Assembly (NCBI RefSeq): GCF_002160825.1
Contig: NZ_NFLI01000003.1
Location: 124,001 to 188,000 of the forward strand
Source of the DNA: Lachnoclostridium sp. An131
GTDB taxonomy: Bacteria; Bacillota; Clostridia; Lachnospirales; Lachnospiraceae
Direction: 5' to 3'
Length of the DNA stretch: 64,000 nt
The position numbers were made by a program, and so were the translations under genes. Positions 1 through 8,107 of the stretch are shown piece by piece (position 1 is the stretch's first letter; each line of letters starts with the position of its first letter). Under the pieces are notes generated by a model that saw only the letters and a program-made list of their open reading frames with translations, was not told the DNA's origin and did no database searches.

Positions 1-1265
1 GCCGTATCCTTCGGCACGATTCTGGCCTCGAGCGTCATGACCTTTCCGCTCAGAAGCGTATTCTGAACAGCTTCCCTGACAAGCGTCTTTCTGTAAAACG
101 GAGTCTCAAGAAAAATATCCTTTCGATCCTGGTAAATGGAAAAATTCTCAAATCCCACTTCGTTGTTATTCTGCACGATTTCCGAACGTATATTTTCCTT
201 AATCAATATATATGCATAGAGAAGATCCGCCACATGCTCTCTTTTTCTGGCTCTGTTTTTTATGTACCTGAAGGAAGTATAGAGAAACCATCTTTCCCCC
301 TGATATACTGTCGTCTCATCCTCTATATGAACCTCTCTGACCGGAATTCCATTCAGCGCGTAATCCGGAAGCTCCGAAAGAAGCTCCTGCCTTCCCGTAC
401 TTCCAACAGCCCAGAACAGCTTTTCCAGCTCGCCCTTGATCAGCCAAAGCTCCGAAGGATTTCTGAGATAATAGAATACCTTCTGCACATCAGTCAGATC
501 AACCGGCTCGTCTTTGAAATAATCATCTGCGATTCTGCCCTTCTCCTCCAGGTACACCCAGCACAGATGTCCGCGGATCAGAGCAGCCTGCAACACCTGC
601 AAAGCCAGCTCCTGCTCCTGGTATCCCGGAGCAGGCTGTATGCGAAAGCTGCGTCTCGCCCTAGTAATATCCTGAAAATGCCGCCAGAAGGAAGCCTCTG
701 AAATATCATTCATGATACTGATCCAGGTAAGCTGAAAAACGGGCGCGGAGCCCTTCAGATGATAATGATTTTCGGACATTCCCCGCTCCAGAATCCGATG
801 AAGCTGAGTATTATTGTGCGTTATCACCGGCTTCCAGTTAAACGGCACATTCGACATGCTTCCCGCAGTATCTCTGCAGGCCAGAAACGCAGTGATAAAC
901 AAATCCTCGCTCAGGCTTAAGGTACTCATTCTCCAGTGAAGGAACCATTTATACTCGCAAAGTATTTCATTATTCTCTATCCGGAGAAGCTCCGTGCTGT
1001 ACCGGAACAGCAGACGAAAGATATTCAGCGTCTGTCCCGCTCCCGAATACCTTTCCAGAATCGAAAAACGCTCCTCAAAGCTGCGCGTCAGATAATCGTA
1101 CAGATTTGACAGCTCCGTATCGCTGTACCTGTGCTCATAGCCCCTCATAATCTGCACAAATTCCCTTTCCCGGATATGCTCCGCCTGAAGCTGTCCGTGC
1201 AGCGCCGCTTCCGGAGAAACCTTTCCAAACAGAATCTTCAGTACATTTTCCAGATTATCCAGCAT
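1..1265 (-). CDS. rdrB: RdrB-like adenosine deaminase of a RADAR-type system (3' end outside window)
   Basis: The frame is open from ATG at 1265 to the left edge (421 codons), so the C-terminal part is missing. Residues 165-173 read ENHYHLKGS; H167 and H169 match the HxHLxGS zinc motif at the start of metal-dependent adenosine/AMP deaminases. The motif lies about 165 residues in, after a helical N-terminal region, unlike ordinary Add proteins where it is near residue 15. The start follows the upstream ATPase stop by 3 bases, with AGAGGG as ribosome binding site, so the two genes are translationally coupled. A large ATPase followed by a divergent deaminase is the core of RADAR (RdrA-RdrB), where RdrB deaminates adenosine in RNA or in nucleotides during phage infection. 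The assignment rests on the motif and the gene order. Other metallo-hydrolases with HxH remain possible. Confidence 0.72.
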   Translation of the reverse strand, partial: MLDNLENVLKILFGKVSPEAALHGQLQAEHIREREFVQIMRGYEHRYSDTELSNLYDYLTRSFEERFSILERYSGAGQTLNIFRLLFRYSTELLRIENNEILCEYKWFLHWRMSTLSLSEDLFITAFLACRDTAGSMSNVPFNWKPVITHNNTQLHRILERGMSENHYHLKGSAPVFQLTWISIMNDISEASFWRHFQDITRARRSFRIQPAPGYQEQELALQVLQAALIRGHLCWVYLEEKGRIADDYFKDEPVDLTDVQKVFYYLRNPSELWLIKGELEKLFWAVGSTGRQELLSELPDYALNGIPVREVHIEDETTVYQGERWFLYTSFRYIKNRARKREHVADLLYAYILIKENIRSEIVQNNNEVGFENFSIYQDRKDIFLETPFYRKTLVREAVQNTLLSGKVMTLEARIVPKDT

Positions 1266-1268
1266 TGT

Positions 1269-3884
1269 TTAAAAACCCTCTATTTCAGATGGAACTTCCA
1301 CTCCTCTTTCTCTGGTTTCATCCACATAAACCGCTCTCTCATAAATAAACTGCATAAACACGTCCTTCAGTTCCTTATAAAGCTGCTCTTTCTTCTCCCC
1401 AATAGTATACTGAATATATGGGCACATAGAATATGCTTTTTCAAGCGACGTCCAGCTACTGAACTTGTCTTTGTAAAATCCGTCTTCCTTATTTAATTGA
1501 ATCTTCATCGATTCATATACATCCAGAACCGCATCATAAATCTCCCTTTTTCTGACTCCTACTCCTGTGGGGTATTTTTTTTTGCACTCTCTCCTTACCC
1601 TCTTCTCCATATTATAAAGCATATCTACATTATAAAACGGCAAAACAGCATATCCATACGCCCTTTCCCATTCCTTATACTCCTCCAGCAGAGAATTTTT
1701 CTTAATCACATTTCTGATTCCTTCCAGCTCGGCTTTGGACTCCGCATCAAAACATCTGCTGATCGCAGTCACAAGCGCTTCATGGAGCTCGGAAAAAAAC
1801 TGCTCATATCTGGCCGAATTGACGACGAACCCCCACACGTCACAGGTTATGTTCCGGTTCATGTATTCAATGTAAACAGCATTTCCTGCATCCTCTTTTC
1901 TGAATAAATCGGTTTCATCCTCATCATTCTCACTTTTTCTGGATGCTTTTTTTATGGTCATCACACAGGCAGAGCCGGATCTGTACTCCACTCCCCAGTT
2001 CGTGACGCACATCAGCAGAAGCTCCAGTACTTTCAAAAGGTTATTTTTACCCAGCATTGAAAGAAAGCTATCCAGATTCCAGCTCCTTGGTCTTTTCTGA
2101 GTCAGAATCCTCCCTCCGGTCCTGCTGAGAATTTTCATATACCCCATCTTATAGGAGCTGCCTTCATCTACCTCTGAGTTATCCTCCAGCACAGGCAACA
2201 GATAATTTCCCCAGCTTCCGACGACAGAGCCTCCGACAGAATCCAACAGTTCTTTTCTTGCCCTGTTTCTGACTTTCGTTTCAGGATGGTAAAGCGAGCG
2301 TATATAAAGGCGTGTCAGCAGAGCAGTCTCCAGCGCCATGAAGCAGTGAATCAACGGCTTCTCCTCCTCGGATACGCGTCCCATATGATACATGCCCCTG
2401 AGAACCTCCCCCAGGCTGTATCCCTGTCCTGTGCTCTCGCTGTAATAGGGCTCCTCCTGGCACCTCTCCCAGATATAGTGCAGAAAACGCTCTCCCTGGC
2501 GGGAAATATCCTCCCTGTACAGCCTCTGAAAATATTTCAGCTGGCTTTTACTCAGCCTGCTGCCGGCAAGACGGTTATAGATATCATCCAGCAGTACATC
2601 ATAATTGATTTCAGATGTTTCCAGCAGAGAAGCATTATTAGGGAATTTCACCTTATTTTCGTTTTCTGTCCGCAGATAGATGCTGCATCCCTCGAGGCTC
2701 AGCTTTTTCATGGACTGAAGAATCCGGTACAGATTCGTCAGCTCACGAATATTCTCCGGCTCATAGAAATGCGTCTTCAGGCCGCAGCCGTCAAAATAGA
2801 CAAAGGTCCTGTGAGCAATCTTCCAGAGTATCGTTTCCTTGATATCGTAGTCGTTCGGATCTTCCTGTCTGTCCTGCCCCAGAACCTTCTTCTCAACATA
2901 AATATTTTTCTTTTTTGCAAGTAATACCGGCATATAAATCCTCTGCGAAACCGGAAGGACCTTATCAGCGTAGGATCTGGCGAGACTGCCGCTGTCCTCA
3001 TAGATCCCGCTGAAATGCTTAGCGCAGATATCCGTGAGCTGTGATTCTGAAACAGCCAGGTAGATCAGCACATGCGGCACCATAAAATACCGGTGAATCT
3101 GTTCCAGCATATCGAATCCCCGTTCCTTGTTCAGATCCAGATCATCGATGTTTAGGACCAGAAAGCTCTCCTCTCTCCTTCCAGCCTCCCTGCCAGAATC
3201 CGCTGAAAGCATATGCAGGAACTCCGGAACCAGCCTGCCAAAGCTTTCCCTTAGAGCCATGCTTCCGGATAGATTCCGCAGCAGCTCTACAAAAGAAAGA
3301 CCTTCCCCATAGCGCTCCTTTTCCCGCAGTTCCAGATTTCTTTTGTTTTTACAGATGCTTTCAAAATCCTGGATCAGCTTCATATTCTGAAAATGAAGAG
3401 TGTCCTGCGCATATCCACCGCCATTCTGCATACGCTCCACGAGCTTTTCCAGCATCTTCGCCAGGACAACCTCAAAAATATCCTCTTTATTTTCCAGCAA
3501 AGAAGCATCGATATTCTCCAGAACCACAAACCTGGTCTTTGGCAGACTGCTCTCTTCAGAATCGGCAGCTTCCTGATCGCCTGTGTAGCCCTTTATAAAT
3601 TCCCTGTATTTTTTCTCATCGAAACTTTTCAAAGCATCTGTGAAGGAGCTCATCGCAGACGTCTTCCCTGTTCCCCTCTCGCCCATAAACGAAATGATAT
3701 TATAGAGCCGCTCATAGCGCCCCTTTTCATGCTCTTCACTCATCCGGATTACATGCTCTGTCATCCTGAAAGCATTATAATATACATTTCTGAGCGGAGA
3801 AGTCAAAAACGTTTCTATTTTTTCATACTTGGGGCCGCACTCTCCTTCTATTTCCAGAATGATATCCCGCTCTTTCTTTTCCAT
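1269..3884 (-). CDS. rdrA: RdrA-like P-loop ATPase of a RADAR-type system
   Basis: This 871-aa protein has a Walker A motif, GERGTGKTS, at residues 68-76 and a Walker B-like strand FLVLNIDDLD at about 241-250. The rest is a long helical region without a motif I recognise. Size and architecture (N-terminal ATPase, large C-terminal part) fit RdrA, the ATPase that acts with the RdrB deaminase. It starts one base after the stop of the preceding gene (TGA-G-ATG) and is followed 3 bases later by the deaminase gene, so all three form one operon. The DNA looks more A+T-rich than the neighbouring pnp block, which fits acquisition by transfer. A generic STAND/KAP-like ATPase is the alternative, but the HxH partner makes RADAR the better reading. 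Confidence 0.75.
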   Translation of the reverse strand: MEKKERDIILEIEGECGPKYEKIETFLTSPLRNVYYNAFRMTEHVIRMSEEHEKGRYERLYNIISFMGERGTGKTSAMSSFTDALKSFDEKKYREFIKGYTGDQEAADSEESSLPKTRFVVLENIDASLLENKEDIFEVVLAKMLEKLVERMQNGGGYAQDTLHFQNMKLIQDFESICKNKRNLELREKERYGEGLSFVELLRNLSGSMALRESFGRLVPEFLHMLSADSGREAGRREESFLVLNIDDLDLNKERGFDMLEQIHRYFMVPHVLIYLAVSESQLTDICAKHFSGIYEDSGSLARSYADKVLPVSQRIYMPVLLAKKKNIYVEKKVLGQDRQEDPNDYDIKETILWKIAHRTFVYFDGCGLKTHFYEPENIRELTNLYRILQSMKKLSLEGCSIYLRTENENKVKFPNNASLLETSEINYDVLLDDIYNRLAGSRLSKSQLKYFQRLYREDISRQGERFLHYIWERCQEEPYYSESTGQGYSLGEVLRGMYHMGRVSEEEKPLIHCFMALETALLTRLYIRSLYHPETKVRNRARKELLDSVGGSVVGSWGNYLLPVLEDNSEVDEGSSYKMGYMKILSRTGGRILTQKRPRSWNLDSFLSMLGKNNLLKVLELLLMCVTNWGVEYRSGSACVMTIKKASRKSENDEDETDLFRKEDAGNAVYIEYMNRNITCDVWGFVVNSARYEQFFSELHEALVTAISRCFDAESKAELEGIRNVIKKNSLLEEYKEWERAYGYAVLPFYNVDMLYNMEKRVRRECKKKYPTGVGVRKREIYDAVLDVYESMKIQLNKEDGFYKDKFSSWTSLEKAYSMCPYIQYTIGEKKEQLYKELKDVFMQFIYERAVYVDETRERGVEVPSEIEGF

Positions 3885-3885
3885 C

Positions 3886-5157
3886 TCACTGCCTCCCTAT
3901 CTTCTTATTGAAATAATTATTCATCTTAATCTTGGGCTGCCGGGGCAATATCCGCTTCCCTGTGAGCTCTCGGGCAGTGGCTCCGCTCTCCGGATCGTCA
4001 TAAAATTCGTCGTAAAACTGGCTCCGTGAACGGTGGTTTTGATACAGCTCCTCTATCTTCTCACAGCACTCCTGGACGCCCGCCCGCTTGTCATTTTTGA
4101 TGTACAGACTTTCCAGCCGGAAGAGCGTCTTGTACACATATTCCGTCTCCATCGGCTGAAGGCAGTTATTCAGCCGTTTATTTTCCAGTATGCGCAGGAT
4201 CCTCCGGTAAAGGAACTCCGCCTCTTCAAAATCCAGTTCATACATCGCCAGCTTATAAATGGCCCTGAAAGCGCAGTCATCCTCTTCGTATGCATAATTA
4301 TACGCATCCAATGCCCGTCCCACCTGCTCGCGCACCTTTTCCCAATAGCTCCCTATTGCATAATAGACCTTTCCGAATCCCAGCATATGGTTTCCTGTTT
4401 TTCTCATCTCATATCTGCACTGATTAAAATATCTGACCGCAGGAAACCTGGCAGACCGCTCCTCCATATTCAAGAGCAGCTGTCCCATCAAAAAGCTGTA
4501 GGAAGGAGAGCAGTCCTTCCCTTCCATCTTCTCTTCCATCGCAGAAATCACTTTGAGCGCATCATAAGCCAGTACATTTTCATTCAGCAAATCCAGATTG
4601 TTCATACATTTGATGCAATAAGCCTTTGCATACAGCAGCATCAGCTCATTCATGCCTTCCGGGTTCAGAAGATTCAATTTTTTATACGTGCTCTTATAAT
4701 GAGTATAGGTTTTATCCGACAGCTCTTTGTCATAGAAATAATACCTGCCATTATAATCAAAAATACGGAGGGACTCCTCCTGATATATCCTGCTCAGTGC
4801 CCGCATGGTACTAAAATCCGAATCTTCTGTCCAGTTCTTATCCCGTAATACAGTATCGAGACAATAATTGATCACATTCTCACAATTCTCTGCCCCTTTT
4901 CCCCCATCCATCCTTCGGAAATCAACCAGCACTACCGGTTCTTTCCAGGAACGCTTCTGCGGGACATCTGTCTCTTCCTCCCACAGATTTAGAACCACAT
5001 CATACCCATCCAGAATTTTCTCAGCCGTCCGGCTCCTGTCCGCTCCTATCTGATCGACCCAAATTCCGCAAAAACTAAAAAATGTCGACAGGCACAGCGC
5101 CTTTCTTGCTTTCAATTCATCATGAATAATTAGAATTGTTTTCATTTTCTGAGCCAA
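3886..5157 (-). CDS. Unrecognised 423-aa protein, first gene of the RADAR-like operon
   Basis: I do not recognise this protein. The first ~80 residues alternate hydrophobic strands and helices (MKTILIIHDELKARKALC, then VVLNLWEEE and PVVLVDFRR), like a receiver or Rossmann-type fold. Residues ~150-380 are helical with regularly spaced aromatic and Leu positions, resembling TPR-type repeats. The tail is basic. No signal peptide or membrane segment is visible. The best start is TTG at 5157, with GAGGGGG about 11 bases upstream; an ATG four codons later has no good ribosome binding site. The stop is one base from the ATPase start, so it is co-expressed with the RdrA/RdrB pair. By position it could be a sensor, regulator or accessory component of the defence system. 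That is inference. Confidence 0.7.
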   Translation of the reverse strand: MAQKMKTILIIHDELKARKALCLSTFFSFCGIWVDQIGADRSRTAEKILDGYDVVLNLWEEETDVPQKRSWKEPVVLVDFRRMDGGKGAENCENVINYCLDTVLRDKNWTEDSDFSTMRALSRIYQEESLRIFDYNGRYYFYDKELSDKTYTHYKSTYKKLNLLNPEGMNELMLLYAKAYCIKCMNNLDLLNENVLAYDALKVISAMEEKMEGKDCSPSYSFLMGQLLLNMEERSARFPAVRYFNQCRYEMRKTGNHMLGFGKVYYAIGSYWEKVREQVGRALDAYNYAYEEDDCAFRAIYKLAMYELDFEEAEFLYRRILRILENKRLNNCLQPMETEYVYKTLFRLESLYIKNDKRAGVQECCEKIEELYQNHRSRSQFYDEFYDDPESGATARELTGKRILPRQPKIKMNNYFNKKIGRQ

Positions 5158-5204
5158 TGCGTCTTCGTCCCCCTCGTTTTCCCAATTATTGTTTTCATTT
5201 GTTT

Positions 5205-5233
5205 ATTATACTATATTTTCCATGTTCGTGCCA
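5205..5233 (-). promoter_or_regulatory. Candidate promoter of the RADAR-like operon
   Basis: On the minus strand there is a perfect -10 TATAAT (5210-5205). A poor -35 TGGCAC (5233-5228) lies 17 bases upstream. Transcription would start about 40 bases before the TTG start. No operator-like repeat is obvious here. Confidence 0.4.
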
Positions 5234-5285
5234 CTGTAAATTGCATTTTTATTCAGGTTTTGAGGCTGATTTTTTATTCTAAAGG

Positions 5286-6098
5286 TCAACGCTCGCCATT
5301 CAGCAGAAAATCCGCCAGATGCACAATTTTTATACCATTGATATTTCCTGCTGCCAATTCGTCCAGAATCACCACATATTTAGGATAGTGTTCTTTACTT
5401 TCAAGAAGATTGACAACCTCTCTGTCAGATTCCTCCGGCAGTCTTCGGCATGCCTAGACATATATACGCTCGTCACGCTACACCGCTACAAAATCAATCT
5501 CTTTCGTTTCGTTCTTTCCGATATAAACCTCATAATCCCACCGCAACTCAAAATACACAATATTCTCCAGCATGGCAGTAATTGACTTTGGATTAAATCC
5601 CATGATACAGTATTTTAGAGAAGCGTCCGCCAAATAGAATTTTTCCTGCGTTTTTAGCACAGATTTTCCCTGTAAGTCGTATCGCTGGCAACGATAAATA
5701 ACAAACACTTTTTCCAGCAGTTCAGATAATTGTAAACAACTTCAACAGACAGGAAAGTTCCTTCGCTTTTCAGAAATTTTGCAGTGGCATTAGCCGAGAA
5801 GGTTTTGCCAGCATTTTCGACAATATACTTCACAACACAGTTGAACAAATTAAAGTTCATAATACTGTGCCACTTTATAATATCATTCGTGATAACAAAG
5901 CTGTAGATTCTCTTTACAATTTGGTTGGCGAGTGCTCGTCAAAATTGCCAAGCGTCACAATCGGGAACCCGTCTAACCGCAGGTACTCGCTTAACAGCTC
6001 CCTTGAAGAAAGGAATCAGTTTTTTGAATTCCAGATATTCAGCAAAAGATAGGGTAAACCGGAATAGTAATACACCGTTCTGTTAAATAGGTGAAAGT
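5286..6098 (-). pseudogene. Decayed ATP-binding protein with DUF4143 (AAA_14 type)
   Basis: Conceptual translation across several frames of the minus strand gives blocks typical of the ATPase/DUF4143 family. In order they are YLEFKKLIPS, LRLDGFPIVTLGNFDEHS, VVKYIVENAGKTFSANA, YRCQRYDLQGK, EKFYLADASLKY, NETKEIDFVA, SKEHYPKYVVILDELAAG and a C-terminal GIKIVHLADFLLNGER followed by TGA at 5286. Frameshifts and stops separate the blocks, for example near 5700 where the LNCWKK and VIYRCQ blocks fall in different frames. The N-terminal half with the Walker motifs is absent; the remnant ends next to the 3' boundary of the group II intron. Members of this family are often horizontally acquired. This copy cannot make a working protein. 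Confidence 0.75.
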
Positions 6099-7496
6099 TC
6101 ACTTGACATCAGCTTTGAATAGGGTAGAGGGAGAATAAACTCTCGCCCCTCCCGTTGAACCGTACGTACGGGTCTCGTATACGGCTCTACAACTTATATT
6201 CCAACTTTTACCAAGTAAGGATAAAGGATTGAGCAGTCCAGCTCCGTCTTTTATCCTGTTTTCAAGTAAATCTTTGCTGATAATGAAATTTACTACGTTC
6301 ATTCCACTTCTCTTGTACCAACCAAGCCTTGAATTTGCCACTTTATAGATTTCCTCCTGGCTGAACCCATTATGGTTCTTCCCGTTTAAATAACTCAGAT
6401 TTCTATAGATGGTTTTCGGCTTTTTCCACTGTTTCATTACGATTACTCTCATTTTGTGCCGCAGCCATTCCCCTAATTTCCCCATAAACTCTTTCATCAT
6501 CCCTATCCGAAAGTAATTAATCCATCCCCTCACCATCTCATTAACCCGTTTGATTGTGGCTGCCAGAGGCCTTGCGGCTGCTTTCCCTCTTTTCAGGTAC
6601 TCACTCAGCTTCTTTTTGAGTTTCTTCTTCTTTTCCGTAGTAGGCTTTACTTTCCATTCCCCACCATTCTTCAGAAATGTGAATCCCAGATATTTACTCC
6701 GTGTCGGTCTGACTACTTTCGTTTTGGCTGCATTTACTTTCAGGAATAGTTTCCTTTCCAGCCAGTTACTTATGGATTTCATTACCCGGCTGGCTGCCAT
6801 TTCACTTTTGGTGAATATCAGCACATCATCCGCATACCTCGTAAACCGGAGTCCTCTGTGTTCCAGTTCCTTATCCAGCTTGTCTAAGTAGACATTTGAA
6901 CATACAACGGATAGGGGACCGCCTTGTGGCACGCCCGTAATCGTCGCTTTCTCCAGTCCGTTTTCCATTACTCCTGCTTTCAGATATTTCCGAATCAGAT
7001 TTAATGTGGTACTGTCATTTACCTGTTCCCTTAGTATCTGAATTAATTTGTCGTGATTTACCTTATCGAAAAACTGTTCTATGTCTATATCCACTACCCA
7101 TTCATACCCATCATTCAGGTATTCCAGTGCCTGCCTGATGGCATCGTGACAGCTTCTTCCCGGTCTGAACCCGTAGCTGTAGTCACTGAATGTTTCCTCA
7201 TAAATATCGGATATAGGCTGTGATATCGCCTGTTGGATTGTTCGGTCCAGCGCTGTCGGTATCCCTAACGGCCTTTTCTTTCCGTTGTCTTTCGGAATAT
7301 ATACTCTTCGGACTGGCTTCGGCATATAGGTTCTGTTCCTGAGAGACGTTATGATTTTCTCCTGATTCTCCTTTATATACTTCCCCAGCTCCTCTACAGT
7401 AACTCCGTCAACGCCACCCGCGCCTTTATTGGCAACTACCTTTTTATAGGCTCTGTTCAGGTTCTCTTTTGATAAAATCACTTCCATTAATTCCAT
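6099..7496 (-). CDS. ltrA: Group II intron reverse transcriptase/maturase
   Basis: This 465-aa protein carries the reverse transcriptase blocks: IPKDNGKKRPLGIP (67-80), YGFRPGRSCHDA (108-119), the PQGGPLS motif (190-196) and the catalytic YADD (221-224). A maturase (domain X) region with WINYFR follows. No HNH endonuclease domain is present, as usual for class C. It copies the spliced intron RNA into DNA at the target and helps splicing. It starts from ATG with GGAG 8 bases upstream, inside intron domain IV. Oddly, the frame stays open through domains V and VI and stops about 20 bases into the 3' exon, so the last ~35 residues overlap the ribozyme and are probably not functional protein. No inactivating mutation is seen in the RT core. 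Confidence 0.93.
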   Translation of the reverse strand: MELMEVILSKENLNRAYKKVVANKGAGGVDGVTVEELGKYIKENQEKIITSLRNRTYMPKPVRRVYIPKDNGKKRPLGIPTALDRTIQQAISQPISDIYEETFSDYSYGFRPGRSCHDAIRQALEYLNDGYEWVVDIDIEQFFDKVNHDKLIQILREQVNDSTTLNLIRKYLKAGVMENGLEKATITGVPQGGPLSVVCSNVYLDKLDKELEHRGLRFTRYADDVLIFTKSEMAASRVMKSISNWLERKLFLKVNAAKTKVVRPTRSKYLGFTFLKNGGEWKVKPTTEKKKKLKKKLSEYLKRGKAAARPLAATIKRVNEMVRGWINYFRIGMMKEFMGKLGEWLRHKMRVIVMKQWKKPKTIYRNLSYLNGKNHNGFSQEEIYKVANSRLGWYKRSGMNVVNFIISKDLLENRIKDGAGLLNPLSLLGKSWNISCRAVYETRTYGSTGGARVYSPSTLFKADVK

Positions 7497-8016
7497 CGTT
7501 GTTACTCCTCTGACCTATCTCAAGATTCATACATATCGCCCCTCTAAGTATAGACAGTATTCCTCGGTTACGTTCCTGCTTTTCCTGCCCACCCGATTTC
7601 CGGCTCATGTATTATTTTAAACATAGCGATTCGTACTATAAATCGTTTCAGTCCTTCGGCTATACCCTCACTGGGATTTCGGCCTACTATGACTTCATCT
7701 GACTCCCTCTCCAAACCTTTTTCGACCATACCTCCCGGTATGTGAGTAGGGCCTCCCGGGGTAAGACACTAATCTTTCGTTCCACAACCTCTTGATTTAC
7801 AACTTCGGTTTACGTTTACCTTTCGGGCTTCAGTTTGTTATGCAACCTTACCCACCTAATCGCCTGATCAAGTTTCTGTTCGTAGGCTCAAGAACTTTGC
7901 TACACCACTTCCTTCACCCATGTCATTACTGACACCGGCTTGTGGTTCACTACACTTGGCGGTAAATACCCGTGACTGGACTTGCACCAGTAAGATTAGT
8001 GCCATGCTCGGCACAC
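6119..8016 (-). mobile_element. Group IIC intron inserted at the pnp terminator
   Basis: On the minus strand the element opens with GTGTGCC at 8016, the 5' signature of bacterial class C introns. About 500 bases of non-coding ribozyme sequence (domains I-IV) follow, including CTTACCCCGGGAGG and GAAGTCATAGTA blocks that are typical of IIC introns. After the reverse transcriptase frame come a domain V hairpin (6157-6187, GAGCCGTAT ... GTACGGTTC) and a domain VI stem ending in CCCTAT near 6119. The 5' exon is the pnp Rho-independent terminator: stem, run of T, then the intron. IIC introns are known to choose such sites. The 3' boundary is set by similarity of the domain VI end and may be off by a few bases. 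Confidence 0.88.
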
Positions 8017-8017
8017 A

Positions 8018-8052
8018 TAAAAAGTGCTGCCGCACTAATTTAGTGCAGCAGC
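8018..8052 (-). terminator. Rho-independent terminator of pnp
   Basis: On the minus strand a 13-bp stem (arms 8052-8040 and 8038-8026, one G-T pair) is followed by ACTTTTT. It lies 55 bases after the pnp stop codon. The intron 5' end abuts the T-run, so the terminator is also the intron target. Confidence 0.85.
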
Positions 8053-8107
8053 CCCTTTTCCCATATTATACAGAAACAATACAAATTTTCGTACATTTCC
8101 TTATATT

